A stretch of DNA of 64,000 nucleotides. It comes from Enterococcus moraviensis ATCC BAA-383. GTDB lineage: Bacteria; Bacillota; Bacilli; Lactobacillales; Enterococcaceae. The DNA is taken from NCBI RefSeq assembly GCF_000407445.1, contig NZ_ASWB01000003.1:496001-560000 (forward strand), given 5' to 3'. Position 1 is the stretch's first letter, and every line of letters starts with the position of its first letter. The position numbers and the translations under genes are program-made. Below are positions 26,096-33,446 of the stretch, one piece after another. Below the pieces are notes generated by a model, which saw only the letters and a list, made by a program, of their open reading frames with translations, did not search any database and was not told where the DNA came from.

Positions 26096-26378
26096 CTCTA
26101 TTCCTTTCCAGGGACACAGCCATTAATCATCAGGCATCACCCCTTTTTCAAGAGATTTAGCCAACCATCTTTTCACTTCTCTACACTAATTATTATATCA
26201 TAATAGCAATTATTTATAACGCTTAATCATGATTTTCGGTAGCAAAATGAACCATTATTGGGCGATAATTCAGATAATCATCAATGCAAGTAAAATTTTA
26301 AAAATTCCACCACTTTTGTCAAACTTGTCCATTTTTTCAGCCAAAATTTGACTCTTTAAATTGTTCAAAAAAATTCTA

Positions 26379-26408
26379 TTGACTATCCCAACCTCTTTAC
26401 GTTAGAAT
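26379..26408 (+). promoter_or_regulatory. Strong promoter-like sequence
   Basis: TTGACT (26379-26384), 18 bp, TAGAAT (26403-26408). A plus-strand transcript from here would be antisense to the first structured RNA and could end at the terminator at 26619-26652. Confidence 0.45.
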
Positions 26409-26433
26409 AAATTTACAACATAAAATAAAAAAA

Positions 26434-26508
26434 GGCGCCCTGCCAGAAGACGGACATCTTCTAAACAGAGCCCTGTATTATCAGCGTAAACTAATAATAC
26501 AAGTTGCC
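26434..26508 (-). ncRNA. Structured RNA, tandem copy 1
   Basis: Read on the minus strand, a TATTAT/ATAATA stem holding a TTTACGCTG-type loop precedes a long stem with GAAGA/TCTTC and a TGTCCG loop, closed by GGC/GCC and followed by TTTTTTTATTTT, so it ends as an intrinsic terminator. Copy 2 lies 260 bp away, with the loops identical and the stems changed in compensating ways. There is no ORF. It resembles a small antitoxin or regulatory RNA; no matching toxin ORF was found. Confidence 0.55.
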
Positions 26509-26618
26509 TCGCCAATAATTTCTTATTGACTACCTTTATTGTACTAAAAGTAAAAACGGATTTCCATTCTTTTTTACTTACTCAATAATGATAGTGAATG
26601 GTTATTTAACGAACGCTT

Positions 26619-26652
26619 CATGGTATTAGTAGCTGACTAATATCATTTTTTT
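26619..26652 (+). terminator. Plus-strand terminator of module 1
   Basis: ATGGTATTAGT (26620-26630) pairs with ACTAATATCAT (26636-26646), then T tract. A homologous hairpin recurs at 26886-26920. Confidence 0.65.
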
Positions 26653-26694
26653 GTGTTTAACATTAGGTAATTAGAGCGAAAAACAAAATAAAAA

Positions 26695-26768
26695 GGCACT
26701 CTGTAAAAGGACGGACATCCTCGTACAGAGCCTCATATTATCAGCGTAAACTAATAATATAAGTTGCC
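26695..26768 (-). ncRNA. Structured RNA, tandem copy 2
   Basis: Same architecture as copy 1. The loop stretches CGGACAT and TCAGCGTAAACTAATAATA (plus strand) are conserved. The stems differ but still pair (AGGA/TCCT instead of GAAGA/TCTTC; CTCTGTA/TACAGAG here). The minus strand ends in TTTTTATTTTG. Confidence 0.55.
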
Positions 26769-26885
26769 CTAGTCAATATTTTCATATCAACTCTTTCATT
26801 TTACTCAATTTTTGTAAGAAATACTAGTACTTTTTACAGATTTGAGTAGGTTGAAGTAGTTGCTGGTTATTTATTGCACTTTTGC

Positions 26886-26920
26886 ACGGTATTAGTTTAG
26901 TCACTAATGCCGTATTTTTT
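26886..26920 (+). terminator. Plus-strand terminator of module 2
   Basis: ACGGTATTAGT (26886-26896) pairs with ACTAATGCCGT (26903-26913), then ATTTTTT. Confidence 0.7.
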
Positions 26921-26932
26921 CGCTCTTTTTAT

Positions 26933-27008
26933 AACTAGCAAGTACTTTGTTCTCCTTTATAAATACGTTTTTTGCGTATTTAGATTCTACCAATTGTGCT
27001 TGCTAGTT
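26933..27008. repeat. Nested inverted repeat
   Basis: The outer arms AACTAGCAAG (26933-26942) and CTTGCTAGTT (26999-27008) enclose a second stem AAATACG/CGTATTT (26961-26967, 26975-26981). No gene or known RNA was recognised. The 27010-27190 stretch behind it holds a further loose inverted repeat (CATTCAAAC/GTTTGAATG) and no gene I can support. Confidence 0.45.
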
Positions 27009-27193
27009 GATGGGTTTAAAGTCGAATCCTACCAGCTAGTTGTCATTCATTCAAACAGGCAGCCCAGTCAATGCGTACAAAAACCGAGCAATATGTCTCT
27101 ACATTTTTATTCGTTTGAATGGCAACTATCGTATTCGATTTTGAATTCATCATTATTAACAATGATCCATATGGCGGATATAGGGTCGTTGTG

Positions 27194-27302
27194 TAAAAAA
27201 TCCGCAGGCCTGCAGAACCTGCGGATTTCAAATAGCTGTTTATCGTTTAGAAACGTCCAACCATTTTTCTACTATCACATGATAAACAGCTATTTGTTTT
27301 TT
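27194..27302. terminator. Back-to-back terminators on opposite strands
   Basis: AAATCCGCAGG/CCTGCGGATTT (27198-27228) is followed by TTTTTT on the minus strand. A 16-bp perfect stem (27229-27244 with 27281-27296) is followed by TTTTTT on the plus strand. The two hairpins abut. No obvious gene ends at either. Confidence 0.55.
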
Positions 27303-27359
27303 GTAAGAACAATTAATGCATCAGTCTTCAACATTTAAAAATAGTTATCCTAATCAAAC

Positions 27360-27406
27360 AAAGATAAAGTAATTACATTGTGATTACTTTATCTTTATTG
27401 TACACT
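27360..27406 (+). promoter_or_regulatory. mazEF promoter and operator
   Basis: TTGTGA (27378-27383), 17 bp, TACACT (27401-27406). A 14-bp perfect inverted repeat (27360-27373 with 27383-27396) overlaps the -35 and spacer, a likely autoregulatory site. Confidence 0.6.
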
Positions 27407-27437
27407 AGTACTACAATAAACTGAGGAGGAATATAGG

Positions 27438-27662
27438 ATGAAAACCAGACGACAAGGAAATGCAATTGTCTTAACAATTCCTGCTAAATTCGGTATTGCA
27501 GAAAATGTTGAGTACATCGCGGTGAAAGGTGATGATGAAAGTATCACCTTCATCAAAAAACGACCTAATTTGTTCAAAGCTGCTTTGGAAAATAATGAAT
27601 TGATCGAAGTGGGAGATGGTTTCCCAGAAGATCCTCCAGTAGGAAAGGAACTGTTCCAGTGA
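27438..27662 (+). CDS. mazE: MazE/AbrB-type antitoxin
   Basis: A 74-residue antitoxin. The N-terminal SpoVT/AbrB fold (MKTRRQGNAIVLTIPAKFGIAENVEYIAVKGDDESITFIKK) binds DNA; the acidic tail (ALENNELIEVGDGFPEDPP) should wrap the toxin. AGGAGG precedes ATG. The stop overlaps the toxin start as GTGA, so translation is coupled. Confidence 0.82.
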   Translation: MKTRRQGNAIVLTIPAKFGIAENVEYIAVKGDDESITFIKKRPNLFKAALENNELIEVGDGFPEDPPVGKELFQ

Positions 27663-28033
27663 TCTATACGATTCACGGCTATACTCCAAAACGTGGAGAT
27701 ATTGTAATCATCAATTTTGATCCTAGTATAGGTCGAGAAATTCAAAAAAAGCGACCAGGTGTTGTAATCAGTAGCGATGAATACAATGCCGTAACGGGTA
27801 TGATTGCAGTTTGTCCAATAACTTCCACTAAAAACATTAAAAGTCATTTTGTGCCGTTGAGTTTTGACCACCAGATTAAAGGTCATATCAACCCTCTTCA
27901 AGTGAAAACAGTTGATTTTACTGCTCCAGAGAGGGACGTTCGTTTTATAGAAAAAGCAACGTTAAAAGAACTTGGTGAAACAGCACAAATCGTAAATATG
28001 ATCTTTAATTTTTCGGATTTAATCACGGAGTAA
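27659..28033 (+). CDS. mazF: MazF/PemK-type mRNA interferase toxin
   Basis: A 124-residue endoribonuclease toxin. PKRGDIVIINFDPSIGREIQKKRPGVVIS, TGMIAVCPITSTKN and GHINPLQVKTVDFTAPERDVRFIEKA are MazF hallmarks. It starts at GTG 27659 overlapping the antitoxin stop. Length is normal. The pair lies 1.7 kb from HicAB in a region otherwise free of metabolic genes. Confidence 0.9.
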   Translation: MIYTIHGYTPKRGDIVIINFDPSIGREIQKKRPGVVISSDEYNAVTGMIAVCPITSTKNIKSHFVPLSFDHQIKGHINPLQVKTVDFTAPERDVRFIEKATLKELGETAQIVNMIFNFSDLITE

Positions 28034-28066
28034 ATTATCAGTAAGAGATCAATTGAATTTTTCAAA

Positions 28067-28111
28067 CAAAAAATGCCTTCTCTGTAAAACTGACAGAGCA
28101 AGGCATTTTTA
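28067..28111. terminator. Bidirectional terminator
   Basis: AAAAATGCCTT and CTCTGT pair with ACAGAG and AAGGCATTTTT around an AAAACTG loop. It serves both mazF and the convergent deacylase gene. Confidence 0.85.
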
Positions 28112-28133
28112 TCTTTATACTTTCTGATAGGAT

Positions 28134-29279
28134 TTATGCTAAATAAGTCAAAGCCATTTCTTTATAAATATCCACCATTTCCAAATAGTTATCCACATCC
28201 ACATACTCGTCTACTTGGTGAGGCGTTTCATTACCTGGTCCAAAGATAATTACTGGGAAAGCTTGCTTGCCTTTGGTAAATTCAGCAGCATCCGTCGTTC
28301 CAGACACGCCAACCATTGGAATATCCACGTTCACTTGTTTTTTCGCTACTTGTTGGGCGATTTTTGCGATATCAGAATCTTTTTCGCTTTTCACAGAAAT
28401 TTTATTTGCTTCGATACTTAACGTTAAATGGTAGGTGTCTTTTTGGTTTAATTCATCGATTAGTTCGTTCATTTTTTTGATCACAACATCGTTATCATAG
28501 CCAGGAATCGTTCTAATATTCCCTTGAAGACTGGCTTCACTTGGAATGCTGTTGATTTGTTCGCCACCGGAAATCATCGTAACATTATAGATAAAATCAC
28601 CTAAGACTTCATCTGTATGGGTTTCACTACGGAATAATTGGTTCGCTCTTGAATAGAAATCATTTAGATGATCGATTGCATTAACCCCAAGTTGAGGCAT
28701 TGAGCTGTGAGCATTTTTACCTTGAGACTCTACTTTAAAATTGATTGATCCTTTATGAGCATAAACGATCCCAGCATAACCAGAAGGTTCACCGATCACC
28801 ATTGAGGTTACATCATCGACATAGCCTTCTTTGGTTAATTGCTCTGCACCTAGTTCGCCAACTTCTTCACCCACTGTTGCAATCAAACGTAGGCGTCCAT
28901 TGAAGGCAGCCTGTTCTTCTTTTAACTCGATCATCGCAATGGCCATCGCAGCTAAACCACTCTTCATATCACATGTGCCGCGACCGTACATTTTACCATC
29001 ACGAATTTCTGGTTTAAACGGATCAGAAGTCCAATCCGCGACATTACCCGCTGATACCACATCCATATGTCCAGAAAATGCTAGTACTTTCTCGCTATTT
29101 TTATTGCCGATTTCTACAATTAGGTTATCACGATCTTTGTCATATTCTAAAAAGCTTGAGTCGATCCCATGTTTTTTGAATAACTTACTTAAATACTCAG
29201 CGACCTCTTTTTCATTGCCGTTGACCGATTTGATTGCAACGATGTCTTTTAAAATTTGAACTTTTTCTTGATTTTCCAT
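28134..29279 (-). CDS. ArgE/DapE-family M20 deacylase
   Basis: A 381-residue zinc hydrolase of the M20A group. Metal-site segments are FSGHMDVVSAG, MYGRGTCDMKSGLAAM, TVGEEVGELGA and the C-terminal GPGNETPHQVDEYVDVDNY; the dimerisation lid has NFKVESQGKNAHSSMPQLGVNAID. Family members remove succinyl or acetyl groups from diaminopimelate or ornithine, or act as peptidases. The sequence alone does not choose. It stands alone with its own terminator. A perfect DnaA 9-mer at 28188-28196 is set by coding (ValAspVal codons). Confidence 0.85.
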   Translation of the reverse strand: MENQEKVQILKDIVAIKSVNGNEKEVAEYLSKLFKKHGIDSSFLEYDKDRDNLIVEIGNKNSEKVLAFSGHMDVVSAGNVADWTSDPFKPEIRDGKMYGRGTCDMKSGLAAMAIAMIELKEEQAAFNGRLRLIATVGEEVGELGAEQLTKEGYVDDVTSMVIGEPSGYAGIVYAHKGSINFKVESQGKNAHSSMPQLGVNAIDHLNDFYSRANQLFRSETHTDEVLGDFIYNVTMISGGEQINSIPSEASLQGNIRTIPGYDNDVVIKKMNELIDELNQKDTYHLTLSIEANKISVKSEKDSDIAKIAQQVAKKQVNVDIPMVGVSGTTDAAEFTKGKQAFPVIIFGPGNETPHQVDEYVDVDNYLEMVDIYKEMALTYLA

Positions 29280-29387
29280 TGTGTTGGCCTTCTTTCATTT
29301 GATTCATTCAGTTTCTCATCGTGTGTGGAAAAACTGGATAAATATGCTTACGAATTAACTATACACCTAATTTGATTTTCCGTTAAA

Positions 29388-29418
29388 TAAAAACGGTTAG
29401 TTTACCTAACAATTTTTT
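29388..29418 (-). terminator. Probable terminator
   Basis: GTTAG-GTAAA-CTAAC followed by CGTTTTTATTT on the minus strand, just after the membrane protein stop. Confidence 0.5.
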
Positions 29419-29427
29419 CGTAAAGCC

Positions 29428-30180
29428 TTACTCCTTTGAATCATCATTCTTTTGAGCCTTTTTTTCGTAGTATACGAACCTTATAAACATTCCCACCAGC
29501 AATAATCCCACTCCTGAAATAAGGTACGGAGCTACAAAATAAGTATATAATATAGCTAAAAAACCAGCAAAAACATAGATTGGATCAACAATTAAACTGA
29601 TAACCTCTAAGACATTGTTCTTTGTTTGTTTTACGTTAGCGGATAACGAGACATCCTCATACTCAGGATTGTCTGTCAGTGTTACTTTCCGTCCTTTTAA
29701 AGATTGAATTTCTTTTTCTCTATCGACCATTCTAGCATCTTTAGCATAGGGAAATCGCTCAATTTCATTGTTGTAACTTTCCTCAAGTCTTGTTAAATAT
29801 TTTTTGCGCCACCAGTCTTTGATCCTTGGTTTATCCTTTAGCTCTGTTGTCTTTGGTATCGTCAGCATCACTTCATGTGTGAGCTTTTTGCCATTACTAT
29901 CTATTAATTTTAACGTTAAAAATTCCTGATCGAGTTGATTGTAAATCTTTTCTTCATAGTCTTCTTCAAACACTTTATGATAGGTAATATCCTTGATTGT
30001 TGCCTGAATGAAAATAGACTCCTCCTCAGATTCTGATAGTTGGCTCTCGTTTGGGCTCATCGCTTGACTCCAGCTTTTGCCAATATGGTAAGAAAACAGT
30101 AAGCAGATCAAGCTGAATAGTAGCACACCTATAAAAAACCTTACTAGCCTTCTATTCTGTCGGTAAAATCGTTTAAGCAT
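29428..30180 (-). CDS. Hypothetical membrane protein
   Basis: A 250-residue protein with a membrane span at about residues 12-32, an extracytoplasmic charged region of about 150 residues, and two spans near 200-240, ending in a lysine/aspartate-rich tail. I do not recognise the family. AAAGGAT lies 12 bases before ATG, a long spacing. It is monocistronic, between the deacylase and purR. Confidence 0.65.
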   Translation of the reverse strand: MLKRFYRQNRRLVRFFIGVLLFSLICLLFSYHIGKSWSQAMSPNESQLSESEEESIFIQATIKDITYHKVFEEDYEEKIYNQLDQEFLTLKLIDSNGKKLTHEVMLTIPKTTELKDKPRIKDWWRKKYLTRLEESYNNEIERFPYAKDARMVDREKEIQSLKGRKVTLTDNPEYEDVSLSANVKQTKNNVLEVISLIVDPIYVFAGFLAILYTYFVAPYLISGVGLLLVGMFIRFVYYEKKAQKNDDSKE

Positions 30181-30278
30181 ATTTAGAAATTTATCCTTTC
30201 AATTACTTTGATACTATATAAAACGAGTGATTTTTATATCAGTAATCCCTTTAATCAATAACAAAGTTACAGTTAAAC

Positions 30279-30304
30279 AAAAAAAGCGCCAAAAAACAAG
30301 GCGC
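30279..30304 (-). terminator. purR terminator
   Basis: GCGCC-TTGTTTTTT-GGCGC followed by TTTTTTT on the minus strand, about 80 bases after the purR stop. Confidence 0.7.
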
Positions 30305-30384
30305 ATTTCACAAAAATTGAACAACTATTTTTAGAAATTTATTCTTGTTTTTGGGGCTAATACGTTTATTTAGATTCTAGCTTT

Positions 30385-31218
30385 TTATTTTTCTTCGTCA
30401 AAATAATTCCCAGGAACTACATTGATTGTTTTCGTCCGTGTATCTACATCTTCTACATACAGCAATGACGTATAATCTTCAATCGCGCGTTGTCCTTTAA
30501 ATTTAGACTCGGCAAAGACAGTAATCCCAACAAGTTCAGCTTCAAACTCTTCGATCAAGCTCTTCATCCCGTTAACGGTTCCGCCGCCTTTCATGAAATC
30601 ATCTACTACTAAAACTCTCGATCCACGTTTTAAGCTACGTTTTGACAGTTCCATTTTTTCGATTCGTTCAGATGATCCAGAAACATAATTCACGCTAACT
30701 GTTGAACCTTCCGTGATTTTTGAATCACGACGCACGATTACAAACGGCACATTCAAGTAATACGAAACCGCTTGGGCGATTGGTACCCCTTTTGTCGCCA
30801 CTGTCATAACAGCATCGATTTTTTCACCTAAATATTTAGAAGCAATGATTCTCCCAACTTGGCGCAACAATTCCGGCTGTCCTAATAAATCAGAAAGATA
30901 AACATATCCTCCTGGCAACAAACGATCTTGTTCAGATAAACGTTCACACAAAGCTTTCACCAATTCTTTTGATTCTTCGTATGGAATTTCCGGGATAAAA
31001 CGAACACCTCCGGCTGCTCCTGGAATCGTTTCAAGAATTCCTGTACCTCTTTGTTTAAATGTTTTTTTGATAATCGCTAAATCCTCACTGATTGATGATT
31101 TGGCTGATTTGTAGCGCTGTGCAAAATGGGTCAAAGAAACTAATGTATGGGGATGATCCAACAAGTATTGCGTCATATCGATCAATCGTTCGCTTCTCCG
31201 AATTTTTGAATCCGTCAC
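30385..31218 (-). CDS. purR: Purine operon repressor PurR
   Basis: A 277-residue repressor of the Gram-positive type. Residues 1-75 are a winged helix (RRSERLIDMTQYLLDHPHTLVSLTHFAQRYKSAKSSISEDLA). The rest is a phosphoribosyltransferase fold whose PRPP loop, VLVVDDFMKGGGTVNGM, senses PRPP instead of catalysing. The GTG start follows AGAGGAG. It lies between the zinc operon and the deacylase. Confidence 0.95.
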   Translation of the reverse strand: MTDSKIRRSERLIDMTQYLLDHPHTLVSLTHFAQRYKSAKSSISEDLAIIKKTFKQRGTGILETIPGAAGGVRFIPEIPYEESKELVKALCERLSEQDRLLPGGYVYLSDLLGQPELLRQVGRIIASKYLGEKIDAVMTVATKGVPIAQAVSYYLNVPFVIVRRDSKITEGSTVSVNYVSGSSERIEKMELSKRSLKRGSRVLVVDDFMKGGGTVNGMKSLIEEFEAELVGITVFAESKFKGQRAIEDYTSLLYVEDVDTRTKTINVVPGNYFDEEK

Positions 31219-31280
31219 TTCTTCTCCTCTTTCCTTTAAGGTTTATTATCCAATAGAATAATTACTATCCTTTATTTTTT

Positions 31281-31415
31281 TATAGGTTCGTTATTCATTA
31301 TTTTTCAACAAGTAAAATAAATGATACTTCCTCATAATCTATCGTTCCCTATTATAAGGTGTTTTGCAAAAAAATTCGAGCATTTTTTGAAAAAAACAAA
31401 AAATAGTTCGCAATT
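31281..31415 (-). promoter_or_regulatory. purR upstream region with PurBox-like sites
   Basis: On the minus strand AATTGCGAACTAT (31415-31403) fits the PurBox AWWWCCGAACWWT with one mismatch. AATAACGAACCTATA (31295-31281) is weaker. A TATAAT lies at 31356-31351. The two boxes are further apart than the usual pair, so autoregulation is only suggested. Confidence 0.3.
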
Positions 31416-31424
31416 TATGAAACA

Positions 31425-31473
31425 AAAAAGAAGATGAAGGAAAAAACTTTCGTTTTTCCTTTCACCTTCTACT
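31425..31473 (-). terminator. Terminator of the zinc permease gene
   Basis: AGAAGGTGAAAGG pairs with CCTTCATCTTCT on the minus strand, then TTTTTT, 14 bases after the adcB stop. Confidence 0.75.
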
Positions 31474-31486
31474 AAAATAAGCTAAT

Positions 31487-32323
31487 TTATCTTTGGCTCA
31501 TCTTCTTATTTCTTTGCATCGTTACAACCAATTTACGGACGATACTTACGAGGATAAATAACGCGATAAAAATCAATGTGATGCTGGCACTTGGCGGTGT
31601 TTCTAAATAATAAGAGCCCGTCAATCCTGTTAGCATGCCAATCAATCCCATAATAACGCTAATGATGATTACCGTATTAAATCCTTTCCCTATCCGCATT
31701 CCGATTGCTGCTGGTAAGACCATGATCGCCGAAATCAACAGCGCTCCCGCAATTGGAATCATTACGGCAATCGCAACACCTGTAATCACGTTAAACAACA
31801 TCGACATCCAATGGATTGGTAATCCATCCACATGAGCCGTATCTTCATCAAAAGTCAAAACATACATGGGACGTTTGAATAGGATAAACAAGATCACTAA
31901 CACAACGAATAAAACGGCTAAGGTAATGACTTGCTGCCATGTGATCGTCACAATCGATCCAAATAAATACGATTGAATACTCGCTGCTGAATTTCCTCCG
32001 CTCAGATTCATCAGCACCAAAGCTAACGCTAATCCACCTGACATTAAGATTGCAATCGAGATTTCTGAGTACGTACTATAAATCATTCGTAGGTATTCTA
32101 AAATAATTGCAGCAATAATCACGACAACCATTGTCATGATATTTGGATTCCAGTTTAAGAAAAATCCCAAAGCAACTCCGGCTAGCGACACGTGTGAAAG
32201 AGTATCCGCCATTAAAGATTGTCTTCTGATCACAAGAAATACCCCTAGCATTGGTGCAATGACCGAAATAAAGGTTGCTGCTAAAAAAGCTTTTCTCATG
32301 AACTCATATGAAAGCATCTCCAA
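31487..32323 (-). CDS. adcB: Zinc ABC transporter permease
   Basis: A 278-residue permease of the ZnuB/AdcB family (ABC-3) with 7-8 spans. MLGVFLVIRRQSLMADTLSHVSLAGVALG and the ISIAILMSGGLALALVLM and PAAIGMRIGKGFN segments are typical. It ends the zinc operon in relatives, overlapping adcC. Here it is separated from adcC by 4.6 kb of inserted DNA. The start is TTG 32323, with AAGGAGG 9 bases upstream lying in the inserted DNA; the first 22 bases of the gene are one copy of the 24-bp direct repeat. It has its own Zur-controlled promoter candidate. Confidence 0.93.
   Translation of the reverse strand: MEMLSYEFMRKAFLAATFISVIAPMLGVFLVIRRQSLMADTLSHVSLAGVALGFFLNWNPNIMTMVVVIIAAIILEYLRMIYSTYSEISIAILMSGGLALALVLMNLSGGNSAASIQSYLFGSIVTITWQQVITLAVLFVVLVILFILFKRPMYVLTFDEDTAHVDGLPIHWMSMLFNVITGVAIAVMIPIAGALLISAIMVLPAAIGMRIGKGFNTVIIISVIMGLIGMLTGLTGSYYLETPPSASITLIFIALFILVSIVRKLVVTMQRNKKMSQR
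32299..32322. repeat. 24-bp direct repeat, left copy
   Basis: Identical to 37001-37024. It covers adcB codons 1-8 and marks the left boundary of the DNA inserted in the zinc operon. Confidence 0.9.
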
Positions 32324-32433
32324 AATCTTATTCCTCCTTGTTACATAAGGCTTTAGAAGCCTATTCTATTTTGTGGGAACAGTCGCGAGAATACTAAGTT
32401 CTCTTAACTATGCTCATTACGCTTTAAAAATGT

Positions 32434-32496
32434 AAATCGTAAGAATTACGATTAAAGGGCAAGATATACTTTATCATTATAAAAACGACTAGTCAA
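32434..32496 (-). promoter_or_regulatory. Second Zur-box promoter, ahead of adcB
   Basis: On the minus strand TTGACT (32496-32491), 17 bp, TAAAGT (32473-32468). Just downstream is a Zur-box-like palindrome, AATCGTAA / TTACGATT (32435-32453), matching the 7-1-7 Firmicute consensus with one mismatch. It would let zinc control adcB although the gene is cut off from adcAC. Confidence 0.65.
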
Positions 32497-32506
32497 GAGA
32501 ATTATT

Positions 32507-32701
32507 CTAAATAATTTGATCCAATCTTTTTACTACCTCGACATCTTCATTCGGATATAGGTGTGAGTATGTTCCTAATGCCATTTTCCCATTTAAATTA
32601 CATAAAAAAAGAGTAGATTTCTCCACTCCATAAAAACTTAACTTTTTAAGACACTGGCTCTCTCGTAACAATTTGTCTTTCACTATAACCACAGCTTTCA
32701 T
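32507..32701 (-). CDS. Small hypothetical protein
   Basis: A 64-residue frame in the inserted DNA, between the ABC cassette and the adcB promoter. It has no clear ribosome site ahead of ATG 32701, no hydrophobic span and no motif I recognise. It may be a remnant. Low certainty. Confidence 0.3.
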   Translation of the reverse strand: MKAVVIVKDKLLRESQCLKKLSFYGVEKSTLFLCNLNGKMALGTYSHLYPNEDVEVVKRLDQII

Positions 32702-32731
32702 ACAATTTCAAAACTGACTTCAATGAATATG

Positions 32732-32775
32732 CTTATTTTACAGTGTTTTTTTGTTTTATCTGTTACTAATTCTGA
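32732..32775. repeat. Imperfect direct repeat, left copy
   Basis: About 43 bases similar to 36962-37003: both contain CTTATTTTA, a T-rich run and GTTACTAATTCTGA. The pair brackets the six-gene cassette. Confidence 0.65.
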
Positions 32776-32807
32776 CCCTATAGAACATCGTTAAAAATAG
32801 ACCTACG

Positions 32808-33446
32808 TCACAAAATTGGAACGATTAATATCGTGACATCCTTATCTCCTGAATTTTTAAAAAATGAAATAATCCTATCTGATTTTAACTCTTTAATATG
32901 TTCCGTCGACTGATCAAGTAAAAAATTATCTAAAACATTATTAATAAACCCTGTACTATCATCGATATCTTGAATTTGGCAAACTACTTTTCCTGCTCCT
33001 ATAATTTTAAATGCATATTTTCCACTCATAGAAACAGGAACAAAAAAATGACCATACGTATTTACTAACTGAACACTACCATCTGATTTTAATGGTAAAA
33101 ATTTTTCTTTTGAAGGCTTTAATTGAACTGAACTTTTTTTAGGTGTTTGAATTTTATTTGTATCATAGAATGCCTTATTTCGAATAACATCCTTATTATT
33201 CAAATTGTCATTTCCTGCAAAAGTCTCATTATTGTCAATCTCAGATAGATCATAAAATCCTGTAGGAAAAGTTTCAGAGTTAGCTTCTACAGTATACGTT
33301 TTATTTTTTTTCAATTCTATCTCTTTAGCGGGGTTCTTTTCAAAAGTAAACTCGTTGGAGATAGTGCGATTATTTATCACCCTCATCGCTACCAATACAA
33401 GTAGACAACCACAAATAACGAATAATACTGCTTTTCTCACCGACAA
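32808..33446 (-). CDS. Membrane-anchored extracytoplasmic protein of the ABC cassette
   Basis: A 212-residue protein. Residues 5-22 are a membrane anchor or uncleaved signal; the rest is hydrophilic and Asn/Lys-rich, with no motif I can name. It overlaps the ATPase gene by 10 bases, so it is the last gene of the operon. It could be an accessory or immunity component of the transporter. This is inferred from position only. Confidence 0.6.
   Translation of the reverse strand: MSVRKAVLFVICGCLLVLVAMRVINNRTISNEFTFEKNPAKEIELKKNKTYTVEANSETFPTGFYDLSEIDNNETFAGNDNLNNKDVIRNKAFYDTNKIQTPKKSSVQLKPSKEKFLPLKSDGSVQLVNTYGHFFVPVSMSGKYAFKIIGAGKVVCQIQDIDDSTGFINNVLDNFLLDQSTEHIKELKSDRIISFFKNSGDKDVTILIVPIL

Noticed and set aside
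26247-26351. 34-residue hydrophobic frame that could be an Fst-like toxin
   Set aside because: No ribosome site precedes its ATG and no terminator follows; the sequence does not resemble Fst peptides.
27010-27036. Stretch resembling a tRNA T-arm and 3' end (GTCGAATCCTACCA)
   Set aside because: No acceptor, D-arm or anticodon arm can be folded upstream, so it is not a tRNA; an att-site remnant cannot be shown.
26907-27338. 143-codon plus-strand frame
   Set aside because: It runs through several perfect inverted repeats and a terminator, lacks a ribosome site and has an unlikely composition.
28188-28196. Perfect DnaA box
   Set aside because: Isolated and dictated by Val-Asp-Val codons in the deacylase gene; no neighbouring boxes.
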